Source: Gammaproteobacteria bacterium
GTDB lineage: Bacteria > Pseudomonadota > Gammaproteobacteria > Pseudomonadales > Azotimanducaceae
Length of the DNA: 64,000 bases
Assembly: GCA_028821125.1 (NCBI GenBank)
Contig: JAPPHD010000193.1
Coordinates: forward strand, 19,418-83,417
Reading direction: 5' to 3'
Shown here: positions 27,194 through 35,871 of the stretch, one piece after another
How positions within the stretch are numbered: position 1 is the stretch's first letter
How the letters are laid out: each line of letters opens with the position of its first letter
The notes under the pieces: model-generated
Database searches by the model: none
What the model saw: the letters and a program-made list of their open reading frames with translations, nothing else
Told to the model about the DNA's origin: nothing
Position numbers and translations under genes: made by a program

Positions 27194-28377
27194 TCGCTGT
27201 TCGCGCGGCTGGCCGCGATCTCCCGGTCGATTTCCGCCCTGGTTCTCAGGAAATCCAGCCCGCGCGACTCGGCGATACGCCGTACGTCGTCGAACTCGGA
27301 TTTCCAGCGCACCAGCCCGTCCGGCTGGGTGATGACCTTGATGCGCACGGGCCCGAAGCTGGTGTCTACGGTTTCGTTCTCCCGAGGCAGCGCGTGCTTG
27401 ACGAACGGCAGCACGCGCAACCCGATCGTCGTGGAACGGTTCAGCACCGCATCGATGAGAGCTTCCTGCAAGTCCAGGCGGCAAAGTACCGACAGGCAGG
27501 TGCCCGGGCGTGACTTCTTCATGACAACGGGCGTCAGGTAGACATCGTCGGCGCCGAGTTCGAGCAGATGGTCGAGTAGCGGTTCGAAGGCTTCCGGGCT
27601 CATGTCGTCAATGTTCGCCTCGATCTTCAAGTGCCGCGCACGCTCGAGGGCGCCGGTTTCCAGTTCCCCGGCCAGCACGCGCAGCACGTTCGGCACGGCG
27701 AAGTCCCGTGTGCCGATGCCGTAGCCGAGCGCCGTGGCGGTGAAGTTTGCCGGCGCCTCGAAACGGTCGACGCTTGCCTTGAGGATGGCGGCGCCGGTGG
27801 GCGTCGTGCTCTCGCCGTCCACGCCGCCGTATGAGCACGGCACGCCCTTGAGAATCTCCTGGGTTGCCGGCACCGGCACCGGCAGGCGGCCGTGGGCGCA
27901 ATCGACGTAGCCGCCCCCCACTTCCACCGTGCCGCACAATACCCTGTCCACATCGAGGTAGTTCAGGCAGATTGCCGCCCCGACCACGTCGACGATCGAG
28001 TCCACCGCGCCCACCTCGTGAAAGTGAACCCGCTCCACCGGAACGTCGTGAATCTTCGCTTCCGCGATCGCGATCGCATCGAAGATGCCAAGCGCCCGGT
28101 CCGAAACATCCTGGGGCAAGTCCGCCTTTCGAATGAGGGCCTGTATGTCGCTGTAATGCCGGTGATCCGGCTGCTTGACGCATTGGCGTACCTGGGCCCG
28201 AATGCCCGATATGCCCTGCTTGCTGTCCGGGCGAAAGGTCACCTCGAACTCTTCCGTGCAGGGTAGGCGGTTCAGGCTGTCGAGGATATGGTCCTCGGGC
28301 ACGCCGAGATCCGCCATGGCGCCGAGGTGCATGTCGCCGCTGATTCCGGCCTGACACTGATAGTAGAGAGCTTTCAT
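27190..28377 (-). CDS. larC: LarC-like nickel-pincer cofactor biosynthesis protein (nickel insertion)
   Basis: MKALYYQCQAGISGDMHLGAMADLGV; VHFHEVGAVDSIVDVVGAAICL; single uninterrupted ORF. Confidence 0.85.
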   Translation of the reverse strand: MKALYYQCQAGISGDMHLGAMADLGVPEDHILDSLNRLPCTEEFEVTFRPDSKQGISGIRAQVRQCVKQPDHRHYSDIQALIRKADLPQDVSDRALGIFDAIAIAEAKIHDVPVERVHFHEVGAVDSIVDVVGAAICLNYLDVDRVLCGTVEVGGGYVDCAHGRLPVPVPATQEILKGVPCSYGGVDGESTTPTGAAILKASVDRFEAPANFTATALGYGIGTRDFAVPNVLRVLAGELETGALERARHLKIEANIDDMSPEAFEPLLDHLLELGADDVYLTPVVMKKSRPGTCLSVLCRLDLQEALIDAVLNRSTTIGLRVLPFVKHALPRENETVDTSFGPVRIKVITQPDGLVRWKSEFDDVRRIAESRGLDFLRTRAEIDREIAASRANSD

Positions 28378-28462
28378 CTCCCGCTGCCCCGGTTGCGGGG
28401 CGCAAGGGTGTTCGCAAGACGTACCCCGATTCCCGGACCCGTCGGCAGGCCAGGGACCCGGT

Positions 28463-29653
28463 TCAATACGAAATCGACTGTTCGAGAACCACCCACCGGC
28501 CGTTCCGAACCTGAGACAGGGCGCTCTCGGTCGCGCCCTTGTGATTCTCGGCGGAAAACGCGACCTTGTAGCCGAAAATGTCGGTGTAGTCCGCAATCGC
28601 CTCGACACCGCCGAGCAGCGACTCGACGGTCAGGTCGGGGCCGGCATTTTTCAAAGCCTCCACAACGAGGTCCGCGCCCCGGTAGCCCTCCATTGCCGGC
28701 AGGCCCGGTTCCACGTCGTACAGGGCCATGTAGCGGTCCCACCAGGCCTGTACCTCCGGCGATTTCTCGTCGTCGGGATAGAGCCTGGCCATGTGCACGA
28801 AGGCGTAGTAACCCTCGCCGCTCTCCTGGTCGGCGATCACCTGCCCGTAGGCGGCGTTGTTGCCCACCCAGGCGACACCGGTCCAGCCCATCTTGCGGGC
28901 CGTGTCGAGCACGAGGATGGTGTCCCGGTGCACCGTGCCCATCAGCACCAGGTCGCAACCGGCGTTCCGGAGCCTGAGCACCGCCCCGGTGAACTCGCTT
29001 TCCGTGGGCTTGTGCGCCGCCTCGGCGGCGACTTCCAGCCCCATTTCCCGGACCTGGTCTTCAACGGCATCCCGTATCTCGAGCCCGTAGTCGGTATCGT
29101 GATAGATGGCGCACACCGCAGACCTGCCCTCGCGTTCCACGAAGTACTTCACGGCCGCCCGCACCTCGTCGTAGTAGATGCCGTGCTGCGAGAACTTCAT
29201 CGGGTGGAAGGGCTCGACCATCGCCCGGGCGCCGGAGACCGGGAACAGGTTGGGCACGCCCTGCTCGAACTGCTGGGGCATGACCGCGTTGTTGGTTGGC
29301 GTACCGACCGACAGGATCATGGCCAGGATGTTGTCGCGGTTGATGAGCTTGTTGGCCGCCTGGATGGCTCGCGGCACCTGGTAGGAGGTGTCTTCCACCA
29401 CGAAGCGGATCCGCCGCCCGTAGACGCCGCCCGCTTCGTTGGCCTCGTCGAATCGCATGCGCGCCCCGTTGACCACGCCCACGCCCCAAATGGCGATCGG
29501 GCCCGACACATCAGTATAGGTACCGAGCACGATCTCGTCGTCGGTTACCCCGCGGGTCGCAACGGCGGCATCGTCTTCCGGTTCGCCGCCCGGACACCCG
29601 GCCAGCAGCAGCGGCAATGCCAACAACAGGCTCTTCGCGACAACTGCTCTCAT
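28463..29653 (-). CDS. Branched-chain amino-acid-type ABC transporter substrate-binding lipoprotein (LivK-like)
   Basis: Lipobox LLLALPLLLAGC; DDEIVLGTYTDVSGPIAIWGVGVVNGARMRFDEANEAGGVYGR. Confidence 0.88.
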   Translation of the reverse strand: MRAVVAKSLLLALPLLLAGCPGGEPEDDAAVATRGVTDDEIVLGTYTDVSGPIAIWGVGVVNGARMRFDEANEAGGVYGRRIRFVVEDTSYQVPRAIQAANKLINRDNILAMILSVGTPTNNAVMPQQFEQGVPNLFPVSGARAMVEPFHPMKFSQHGIYYDEVRAAVKYFVEREGRSAVCAIYHDTDYGLEIRDAVEDQVREMGLEVAAEAAHKPTESEFTGAVLRLRNAGCDLVLMGTVHRDTILVLDTARKMGWTGVAWVGNNAAYGQVIADQESGEGYYAFVHMARLYPDDEKSPEVQAWWDRYMALYDVEPGLPAMEGYRGADLVVEALKNAGPDLTVESLLGGVEAIADYTDIFGYKVAFSAENHKGATESALSQVRNGRWVVLEQSISY

Positions 29654-29723
29654 TCGCTAAAGATTCAATCCAGCACGCTGCCCGATTTTACTGCGTCCGG
29701 CTCCCCGAGACGAGGCACGAGGG

Positions 29724-31556
29724 CTAGTACATCTCCCCGATCAGATCAGCGTATTTCTCGTGAACGACCTTGCGCTTCAGCTTCTGGGTGGGAGTCAGCT
29801 CGTCGTCCTCGGGGTCGAGAAGCTGGTCGATCAGGCGGAACTTCTTGATGGTCTCCACGCGCGCGAACTTCGCGTTGACCCTTTCGACCTCTTCGCCGAT
29901 CAGGTCCTGCACCTCGGTGGTGTGGCAGAGGCTCGTGTAGTTGGTGAACGGCACGTCGTTGTCCTGGGCGAACTTGGTGACGTTCTCGTGGTCGATCATG
30001 ACCAGGCAGGTCAGGAAGGGGCGCCGGTCGCCGACGACCACCGCATCGGTGATGAAGGGCGAGAACTTGAGCTGGTTCTCGATCTCGCTCGGCGTGACGT
30101 TCTTGCCGCCCGCGGTGATGATGATGTCCTTCATGCGGTCGACGATGTAGACGTAGCCGTCCTCGTCGATACGGCCCACGTCCCCCGTATGCAGCCAGTC
30201 CTGCCGGATGGTCTCCGCCGTCTTCTCCGGCTTGTTCCAGTAGCCCTCGATGACGCCGGCGCTCCTGATGAGGATTTCGTTTTCTTCCGAGAGCGTCACC
30301 TCCACCTCGCGGTTGGATCTGCCGACACTGCCGATGCGGGACTGCCCGGGCAGGTTGGCGGTTGCGAGGCCGCTGCACTCCGTCTGCCCGTAGACCTCGT
30401 ACATGGGCTTGTTCAGGGCCCAGAACCAGTCGATGAGTTCCGGAGCGATGGGCGCGGCGCCCGTCGACAGCCACCGGCAGCGGTCGATGCCGAGGAATAT
30501 CCGGATGTTCTTGAACACCAGGAAGTCCAGGACCGGGTACGCCAGGGCCAGCGCCCAGGGCACGGGCTCCGCCGCCTTGAGATGTTGCGCGCGCCTGAGC
30601 CCGAGCTTGAGGGCCAGGTCGTAAGCAAGACGCCCGAGCGCCGTTCCGTCCTTCAGCTTGATGACGATCGTCGAGTGTTGCTTCTCCCATACCCTGGGCA
30701 CGGCGAACGCCACCGTCGGCGCCACCTCCTGCTGGTCGTGCACGAAGGTTTCGGGTTCCTCCACCAGGTTGACCACACAGCCGGACGCGATGGCGCTGGA
30801 AATGTAGAACATGCGTCCGGCGATGTGGGCGAGCGGCAGGAAACCGAGCTGCTCGTCGGTATCGCGGAATCCGTAGATCTGCTGCATGTTGCGCATCATG
30901 AAGAGCATGTTGCGCTGGCTGATCATGGCGCCCTTGGGCGGGCCGGTGGTGCCGGAGGTGTAGGTAAGCACCATGAGATCCTTCGGGCGGGCGGCATCGA
31001 TCTCCCGGTTCCATACATCCGGGTGTTCCTCACCATAGGCGCGTCCGAGCGCCAACAGGTCTTCATAGCTCAGGCACGCCCCGTCACGAAAGTTGCGCAG
31101 CCCCTCCATGTCGAAGATGACGATCTTCTCCAGTGTCGGCGTACGCTCGCGCACCTCGAGGATCTTGTCGAGCTGCTCCTCGTCCTCGGCAAAATAGAAG
31201 CGGGTGAAACTGTCGTTGACCAGGTACTCCACCTGTACCGGCGCATCCGTGGGATAGACGCCGTTGGTGACGCCGCCGATGCAGTTGATGCCGAGGTCGG
31301 TGAACACCCATTCCCGGCAGACCTCGGCGGCGACCGAGCAGACATCGCCGCGTTTCAGCCCCAGCGCCTTCAGCCCGAGCCCGACCAGGCGCGCCTGTTC
31401 GCCGTAGTCGGCCCAGGTGTATTCGTTCCAGATGCCGAAGTCCTTTTCCCTGAGCGCGACCGTCTCCGACCATTCGGCGACCCGCTTGCGGAATAACCGG
31501 GGCAGCGTATCGCAGCCATCGACGGTCTGTTCATTCATCGACTCGTTCTCCTTCAA
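29724..31556 (-). CDS. Long-chain fatty acid--CoA ligase (AMP-binding)
   Basis: LTYTSGTTGPPKGAMISQRN; YGQTECSG; WLHTGDVGRIDEDGYVYIVDRMKDIIITAGGKNVTPSEIE. Confidence 0.92.
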   Translation of the reverse strand: MKENESMNEQTVDGCDTLPRLFRKRVAEWSETVALREKDFGIWNEYTWADYGEQARLVGLGLKALGLKRGDVCSVAAEVCREWVFTDLGINCIGGVTNGVYPTDAPVQVEYLVNDSFTRFYFAEDEEQLDKILEVRERTPTLEKIVIFDMEGLRNFRDGACLSYEDLLALGRAYGEEHPDVWNREIDAARPKDLMVLTYTSGTTGPPKGAMISQRNMLFMMRNMQQIYGFRDTDEQLGFLPLAHIAGRMFYISSAIASGCVVNLVEEPETFVHDQQEVAPTVAFAVPRVWEKQHSTIVIKLKDGTALGRLAYDLALKLGLRRAQHLKAAEPVPWALALAYPVLDFLVFKNIRIFLGIDRCRWLSTGAAPIAPELIDWFWALNKPMYEVYGQTECSGLATANLPGQSRIGSVGRSNREVEVTLSEENEILIRSAGVIEGYWNKPEKTAETIRQDWLHTGDVGRIDEDGYVYIVDRMKDIIITAGGKNVTPSEIENQLKFSPFITDAVVVGDRRPFLTCLVMIDHENVTKFAQDNDVPFTNYTSLCHTTEVQDLIGEEVERVNAKFARVETIKKFRLIDQLLDPEDDELTPTQKLKRKVVHEKYADLIGEMY

Positions 31557-31559
31557 GCA

Positions 31560-32327
31560 TCAGCGCCAGGTCTTGCGCTGTTTCCACCGGCGCCGGCCCC
31601 GCACTCCCTGGTCTTTCATCCCGAGGTAGAACTCCTGGATATCCGTTGCGTTCTTCAGCCGCTCGCAGGAATCCTCCATGACGATGCGGCCGAGTTCCAT
31701 GACGTAACCGTAGTCGGCGACATCCAGCGCCATTTTCGCGTTCTGTTCGACAAGCAGCACCGTTACCCGCTGCTCGGCGTTCAGTCGCGTGACGATCTCC
31801 GCGATCTCGTGCACCAGCTTCGGGGCCAGCCCCAGGGATGGCTCATCGAGCAGCATGAGCCGGGGCCGCAGCATCAGGGCACGGCCGATAGCCAGCATCT
31901 GCTGCTGGCCGCCGGACAGCACCTGGGCGGGCTGCCTGACGAAACCCTTCAGGACCGGGAAATAGTCGTAGACCAGCTCCACATCCTCATCGACTTCCCG
32001 GTCCCTGCGCGAATACGCGCCCATGCGCAGGTTTTCCTCGACGGTGAGGAACGGAAACACCTCGCGCCCCTCCGGGACGTGGCCGATGCCGAGCCGCGCC
32101 ACCCAGTCCGGGTCCCGCGCCTGAATGGGACGGCCATCGAAAAGCACGCTGCCTTTCTGCGGGTCCATGGCGCCGCTTACGGTCTTCAGCACCGTGGTCT
32201 TGCCCGCGCCGTTGGCCCCGAGCACGGTGACGATGCTCCCCTCCGGCACGCGCATGCTGATGCCGTGGATGGCGAGGATCGGCCCGTAGTAGGTCTCAAC
32301 GTTGCGCAGTTCGAGCAGGTCCGCCAT
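31560..32327 (-). CDS. ABC transporter ATP-binding protein (LivF-like)
   Basis: MADLLELRNVETYYGPILAIHGISM; Walker A GANGAGKTT; LSGGQQQMLAIGRALM. Confidence 0.9.
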   Translation of the reverse strand: MADLLELRNVETYYGPILAIHGISMRVPEGSIVTVLGANGAGKTTVLKTVSGAMDPQKGSVLFDGRPIQARDPDWVARLGIGHVPEGREVFPFLTVEENLRMGAYSRRDREVDEDVELVYDYFPVLKGFVRQPAQVLSGGQQQMLAIGRALMLRPRLMLLDEPSLGLAPKLVHEIAEIVTRLNAEQRVTVLLVEQNAKMALDVADYGYVMELGRIVMEDSCERLKNATDIQEFYLGMKDQGVRGRRRWKQRKTWR

Positions 32328-32329
32328 CG

Positions 32330-33088
32330 TCAGTCTCCGAGATAGGCACGCAGCACTTCCGGGTGGTTCTGAACGGCGCCGGGCTCGCCGATGGTGATCG
32401 TCTGCCCGTCCGCCATGGCCAGTACCCGATCCGATGCGCTGGTTACCAGGTTCATGTCGTGCTCGACCATGATCACGGTGATGCCGAGTTCTTCGTTGAT
32501 GTCCTCGAGCCAGAACGACAGGTCCTCGGTCTCCTCCGGATTGAGCCCGGAGGAAGGCTCGTCGAGCAGCAGGAGCTTCGGCTTCAGGCACAGGGCGCGT
32601 GCGATCTCCACCATCTTGCGCACACCGTAGGGCAGCTCGCCGATCACCTTGTGCCGGTGGCTGCGCAGGTCGAGCAGATCGATGACATCCTCGACCGCGT
32701 CGCGCAACTTCAGCTCCTGGCGCCGCACCGACGGCAGAAACAGCAGTTCGGAGAACAGGTTGCTGCGCCGGTGGATGTGGCAGCCGATCAGCAGGTTCTT
32801 GAGCACCGTTTCCTGCTCGAACAGTTCCGTGTTCTGGAAGGTGCGGGCAATGCCGAGTTCCGCGATCGCATGGGCGGGAACCCCGGTGATGTCGCGCCCG
32901 TCGAAGACGATCGAGCCGTGGTCCACATCGTGGATGCGGCTGACGAGATTGAAGATGGTGGTCTTGCCCGCGCCGTTGGGCCCGACGATGCTGAACACCT
33001 GCCCCGGTTCAACGGCGAACGAGACTTCCTGCACCGCCTTGACGCCGCCGAAACTCACCGAGATGCCGTTGGCGGCCAGCAGTGTCAC
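32330..33088 (-). CDS. ABC transporter ATP-binding protein (LivG-like)
   Basis: GPNGAGKTT; LPYGVRKMVEIARALCLKPKLLLLDEPSSGLNPEET; GTG start at 33088. Confidence 0.88.
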   Translation of the reverse strand: MTLLAANGISVSFGGVKAVQEVSFAVEPGQVFSIVGPNGAGKTTIFNLVSRIHDVDHGSIVFDGRDITGVPAHAIAELGIARTFQNTELFEQETVLKNLLIGCHIHRRSNLFSELLFLPSVRRQELKLRDAVEDVIDLLDLRSHRHKVIGELPYGVRKMVEIARALCLKPKLLLLDEPSSGLNPEETEDLSFWLEDINEELGITVIMVEHDMNLVTSASDRVLAMADGQTITIGEPGAVQNHPEVLRAYLGD

Positions 33089-34158
33089 TTCAGCCGCTCC
33101 GTGCGCAGATAGCTCTTCTGCCGCTTGTAGGTTGCGCGGCGGTACAGCGGGAACTGCTCGAAATAGAGGCGGATCTTCCGCCAGCGCCCGTAGAGCCCAA
33201 GCGGCTCGTAGATCAGGAACAGGATCAGGATCAACCCGAAGATGCCCGGCTCCAGGCCCGGGATGTGCCCTATTTCGGGCGGAACGGCATCCCTGAACAT
33301 CGCGATTCCCTGGGGCAACAGGCCGATGAACATGGCGCCGAATATGACCCCGTGCATGGACCCGAGGCCACCGACCACAACCATCAGCAGCAGTTGAATC
33401 GACATGATGATGGTGAACGCATCCGGCGCGAGGTAGCTGATCTTGTGGGCGAACAACCCGCCCGCGAGCCCGGTGAACCCGGCCGAAATCGCAAAGGCGA
33501 GGCTCTTGGTGTAGGCGAGATGGATGCCCATGCTCTCCGCCGAGGTCTCCGAGTCCCGCACCGCCACCATGGCCCGCCCGGTGGGGCTGCGCAGCCAGTT
33601 GAGCGCCGCGATCAGGCAGAAAAAGAGCACCGCGAGACACAGGTAATAGAAAGCAGTGGGGGTCGACAGGTCGATGAGAAACTCGGCCTTGGGCACGGCC
33701 AGGCCCCGGTAACCGCCGGTCACCGACTCCCAGTGCCCCAGCACCTGCTCGACGATCATGGCGAACGCCAGGGTGGCGACCGCCAGATAGATCCCGGTCA
33801 TGCGCAGCGCCGGAATGCCGACGATGCCGCCCACCACCGCCGTCAGCCCGGTCGCCGCGGCCAGGGCCAGCGGCAGCGGCCAGCCATGGGAGAGAAGCCA
33901 GGCATGGGCATAGGCGCCGATGGCCAGAAAGGCCGCGTGGCCCAGGCTCACCTGGCCCGTGTAGCCCACCAGCAGCATCAGCCCGATGCCGGCTATGGCG
34001 TAGATGTACACCAGGGCCAACTCGCCGAGGTAGAACCGGCCCAGCACCAGGGGAGCGAGCAGCACGGCAAGCGCCAGCAGCCCGTACCACAACCACTGCC
34101 CCCGGTGCTCGAAGAGGTCGATGTCCTGGCCGTAGTGGACTTTGCGAATGAAACGCAC
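33085..34158 (-). CDS. Branched-chain amino-acid-type ABC transporter permease (LivM-like)
   Basis: Multi-TM; GYTGQVSLGHAAFLAIGAYAHAWL motif of LivM; 4-bp overlap with LivG. Confidence 0.9.
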   Translation of the reverse strand: MRFIRKVHYGQDIDLFEHRGQWLWYGLLALAVLLAPLVLGRFYLGELALVYIYAIAGIGLMLLVGYTGQVSLGHAAFLAIGAYAHAWLLSHGWPLPLALAAATGLTAVVGGIVGIPALRMTGIYLAVATLAFAMIVEQVLGHWESVTGGYRGLAVPKAEFLIDLSTPTAFYYLCLAVLFFCLIAALNWLRSPTGRAMVAVRDSETSAESMGIHLAYTKSLAFAISAGFTGLAGGLFAHKISYLAPDAFTIIMSIQLLLMVVVGGLGSMHGVIFGAMFIGLLPQGIAMFRDAVPPEIGHIPGLEPGIFGLILILFLIYEPLGLYGRWRKIRLYFEQFPLYRRATYKRQKSYLRTERLK

Positions 34159-34164
34159 GTCGCC

Positions 34165-35034
34165 TCAAACCTTCTTTTGCTGCATCGTGGCGAACAGGCC
34201 TTCCGGCCGCACGATGAGCATGACCAGCAGCAGCACGTAAGCGCTCAGCTCCGAGAACCCCGGCCACAGGTAGCGCCCCGCAAACTGCTCGACCAGCCCG
34301 ATGAGCAGCCCGCCGATCAGCGCGCCCGGCAGGTTGCCGAAACCGCCGACGATGGCCGCGGCGAAGGCCTTGATGCCGATGAAGCCCATCAGGGGGTCGA
34401 TCAGCGAGACCGGAGCCATCAGCACGCCGGCAAAGGCCGAGATGACCGCCGAGAGCGCCCAAACCAGGGAGAAGACGCGCTTGACCGGAATGCCCACATA
34501 GAACGCCGCCAACTGGTTCTGGGACGCCGCCTGCATGGCGATGCCGAGGCGTGTGAACCGGAAAAACAGGTAGAGCAGCCCGCACAGCACCAGGGTGCCG
34601 CCCATGATGACCACGTTCTCCGCACCGATCACAAGATTGTCCCATTGCCAGACGATGCCCACGTACGGCAGGTCGAGCGCCCGGGGCTCGTTGCCCCAGA
34701 TGGCGCCCGCCACCGCACGCAGCGCGAATCCGAGTCCGATGGTGAGCATCAGCACCGCGAAGTGCGGTTCGCCGATCATGGGCCGCAGCAGAACCCGTTC
34801 GAGCAGGGCTCCCACGACAGCCATGACACCTATCGCGGCGAGCAGGCCCAGCGCAAAGGGCCAGTCAAGGAGGTTGATGAACACGACCGCCATGAAGGCG
34901 CCGATCATCATGATGTCGCCCTGGGCGAAGTTGACCATCTCGGTGGCCTTGTAGATGAGCACGAAACCGAGCGCGATCAGGCCGTAGACACACCCTTGCG
35001 AAACGCCGCTGATCAGAAGCTGGACGACCTCCAC
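34165..35034 (-). CDS. Branched-chain amino-acid-type ABC transporter permease (LivH-like)
   Basis: LLISGVSQGCVYGLIALGFVLIYKATEMVNFAQGDIMMIGAF characteristic LivH N-terminus. Confidence 0.92.
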   Translation of the reverse strand: MEVVQLLISGVSQGCVYGLIALGFVLIYKATEMVNFAQGDIMMIGAFMAVVFINLLDWPFALGLLAAIGVMAVVGALLERVLLRPMIGEPHFAVLMLTIGLGFALRAVAGAIWGNEPRALDLPYVGIVWQWDNLVIGAENVVIMGGTLVLCGLLYLFFRFTRLGIAMQAASQNQLAAFYVGIPVKRVFSLVWALSAVISAFAGVLMAPVSLIDPLMGFIGIKAFAAAIVGGFGNLPGALIGGLLIGLVEQFAGRYLWPGFSELSAYVLLLVMLIVRPEGLFATMQQKKV

Positions 35035-35046
35035 TGGCAGACCTTA

Positions 35047-35150
35047 CCCCGGCCGGGGCGCCTGGCCGTAATTGCCGCCCACGTTGCGCAACGTTCTTCC
35101 CTGTCCCAGGACAAGCGGGGGAGTATCACATTTATCACCAAAGGGTGGTA
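35047..35150. promoter_or_regulatory. Divergent promoter region with perfect palindromes CCCCGGCCGGGG and ACGTTGCGCAACGT
   Basis: 12-bp palindrome near 35047-35058 and 14-bp palindrome 35081-35094; near-palindrome TATCACC-AAAG-GGTGGTA at 35133-35150. Confidence 0.35.
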
Positions 35151-35182
35151 GATTTGCGCCCTCCAACGACATTGGGACGATC

Positions 35183-35842
35183 ATGACGCTTCGCATCAAT
35201 TCCACAGCGCCCGATTTCACCGCCGAGACCACCCAGGGAACCATCAGCTTCCACGACTGGATCGGCGACGGCTGGGCCATCCTGTTCTCGCATCCCAAGG
35301 ATTTCACCCCGGTCTGCACCACCGAGCTCGGCTACATGGCCGGCCTCGCACCGGAATTCGCCAGCCGCAACTGCAAGGTGATCGGCCTGAGCGTCGACCC
35401 GGTTACCAACCACGCCGAGTGGTCGAAGGACATCGAGGAAACCCAGGGCCACGCGGTCAACTATCCGCTGATCGGCGATCCGGAACTCAACGTGGCCAAG
35501 CTCTACGACATGCTGCCGGCGGATGCGGGCGACACTTCCGAAGGCAGGACCCCGGTCGACAACGCCACGGTGCGTTCAGTGTTCGTGATCGGCCCGGACA
35601 AGACCGTCAAGGCCATGCTCACCTACCCCATGAGCACCGGCCGCAACTTCGACGAGGTGCTGCGGCTGCTCGATTCCTGCCAGCTCACCGCCAGGCACCA
35701 GGTGGCAACACCGGTGAACTGGCAGCACGGCGAAGATGTCATTATTGTGCCCGCGGTATCCGACGAGGCGGCCCGGGAGAAGTTCCCGGACGGCTGGCGG
35801 GCGCCGAAACCCTACCTGAGAATCGTGCCGCAGCCCGAATAG
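35183..35842 (+). CDS. Peroxiredoxin (1-Cys Prx6-like)
   Basis: LFSHPKDFTPVCTTELGYMA active site; C-terminal TPVNWQHGEDVIIVP. Confidence 0.92.
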   Translation: MTLRINSTAPDFTAETTQGTISFHDWIGDGWAILFSHPKDFTPVCTTELGYMAGLAPEFASRNCKVIGLSVDPVTNHAEWSKDIEETQGHAVNYPLIGDPELNVAKLYDMLPADAGDTSEGRTPVDNATVRSVFVIGPDKTVKAMLTYPMSTGRNFDEVLRLLDSCQLTARHQVATPVNWQHGEDVIIVPAVSDEAAREKFPDGWRAPKPYLRIVPQPE

Positions 35843-35871
35843 GTTCCCCATTGCTCCGGCCGCGGTAGTTC

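Noticed and set aside
29760-31496. 578-aa plus-strand ORF
   Set aside because: Antisense to the long-chain acyl-CoA ligase.
32330-34645. 771-aa single ORF as one protein
   Set aside because: Only the C-terminal 253 aa (from GTG 33088) is LivG; the N-terminal extension is antisense-frame read-through overlapping livM/livH on the same strand in another frame.
33082-35151. 689-aa plus-strand ORF
   Set aside because: Antisense to livM/livH; low-complexity charged translation without domain motifs.
35320-35350. Peroxiredoxin considered as a second selenoprotein
   Set aside because: Active site reads TPVCTTE with an ordinary Cys codon and no in-frame TGA.
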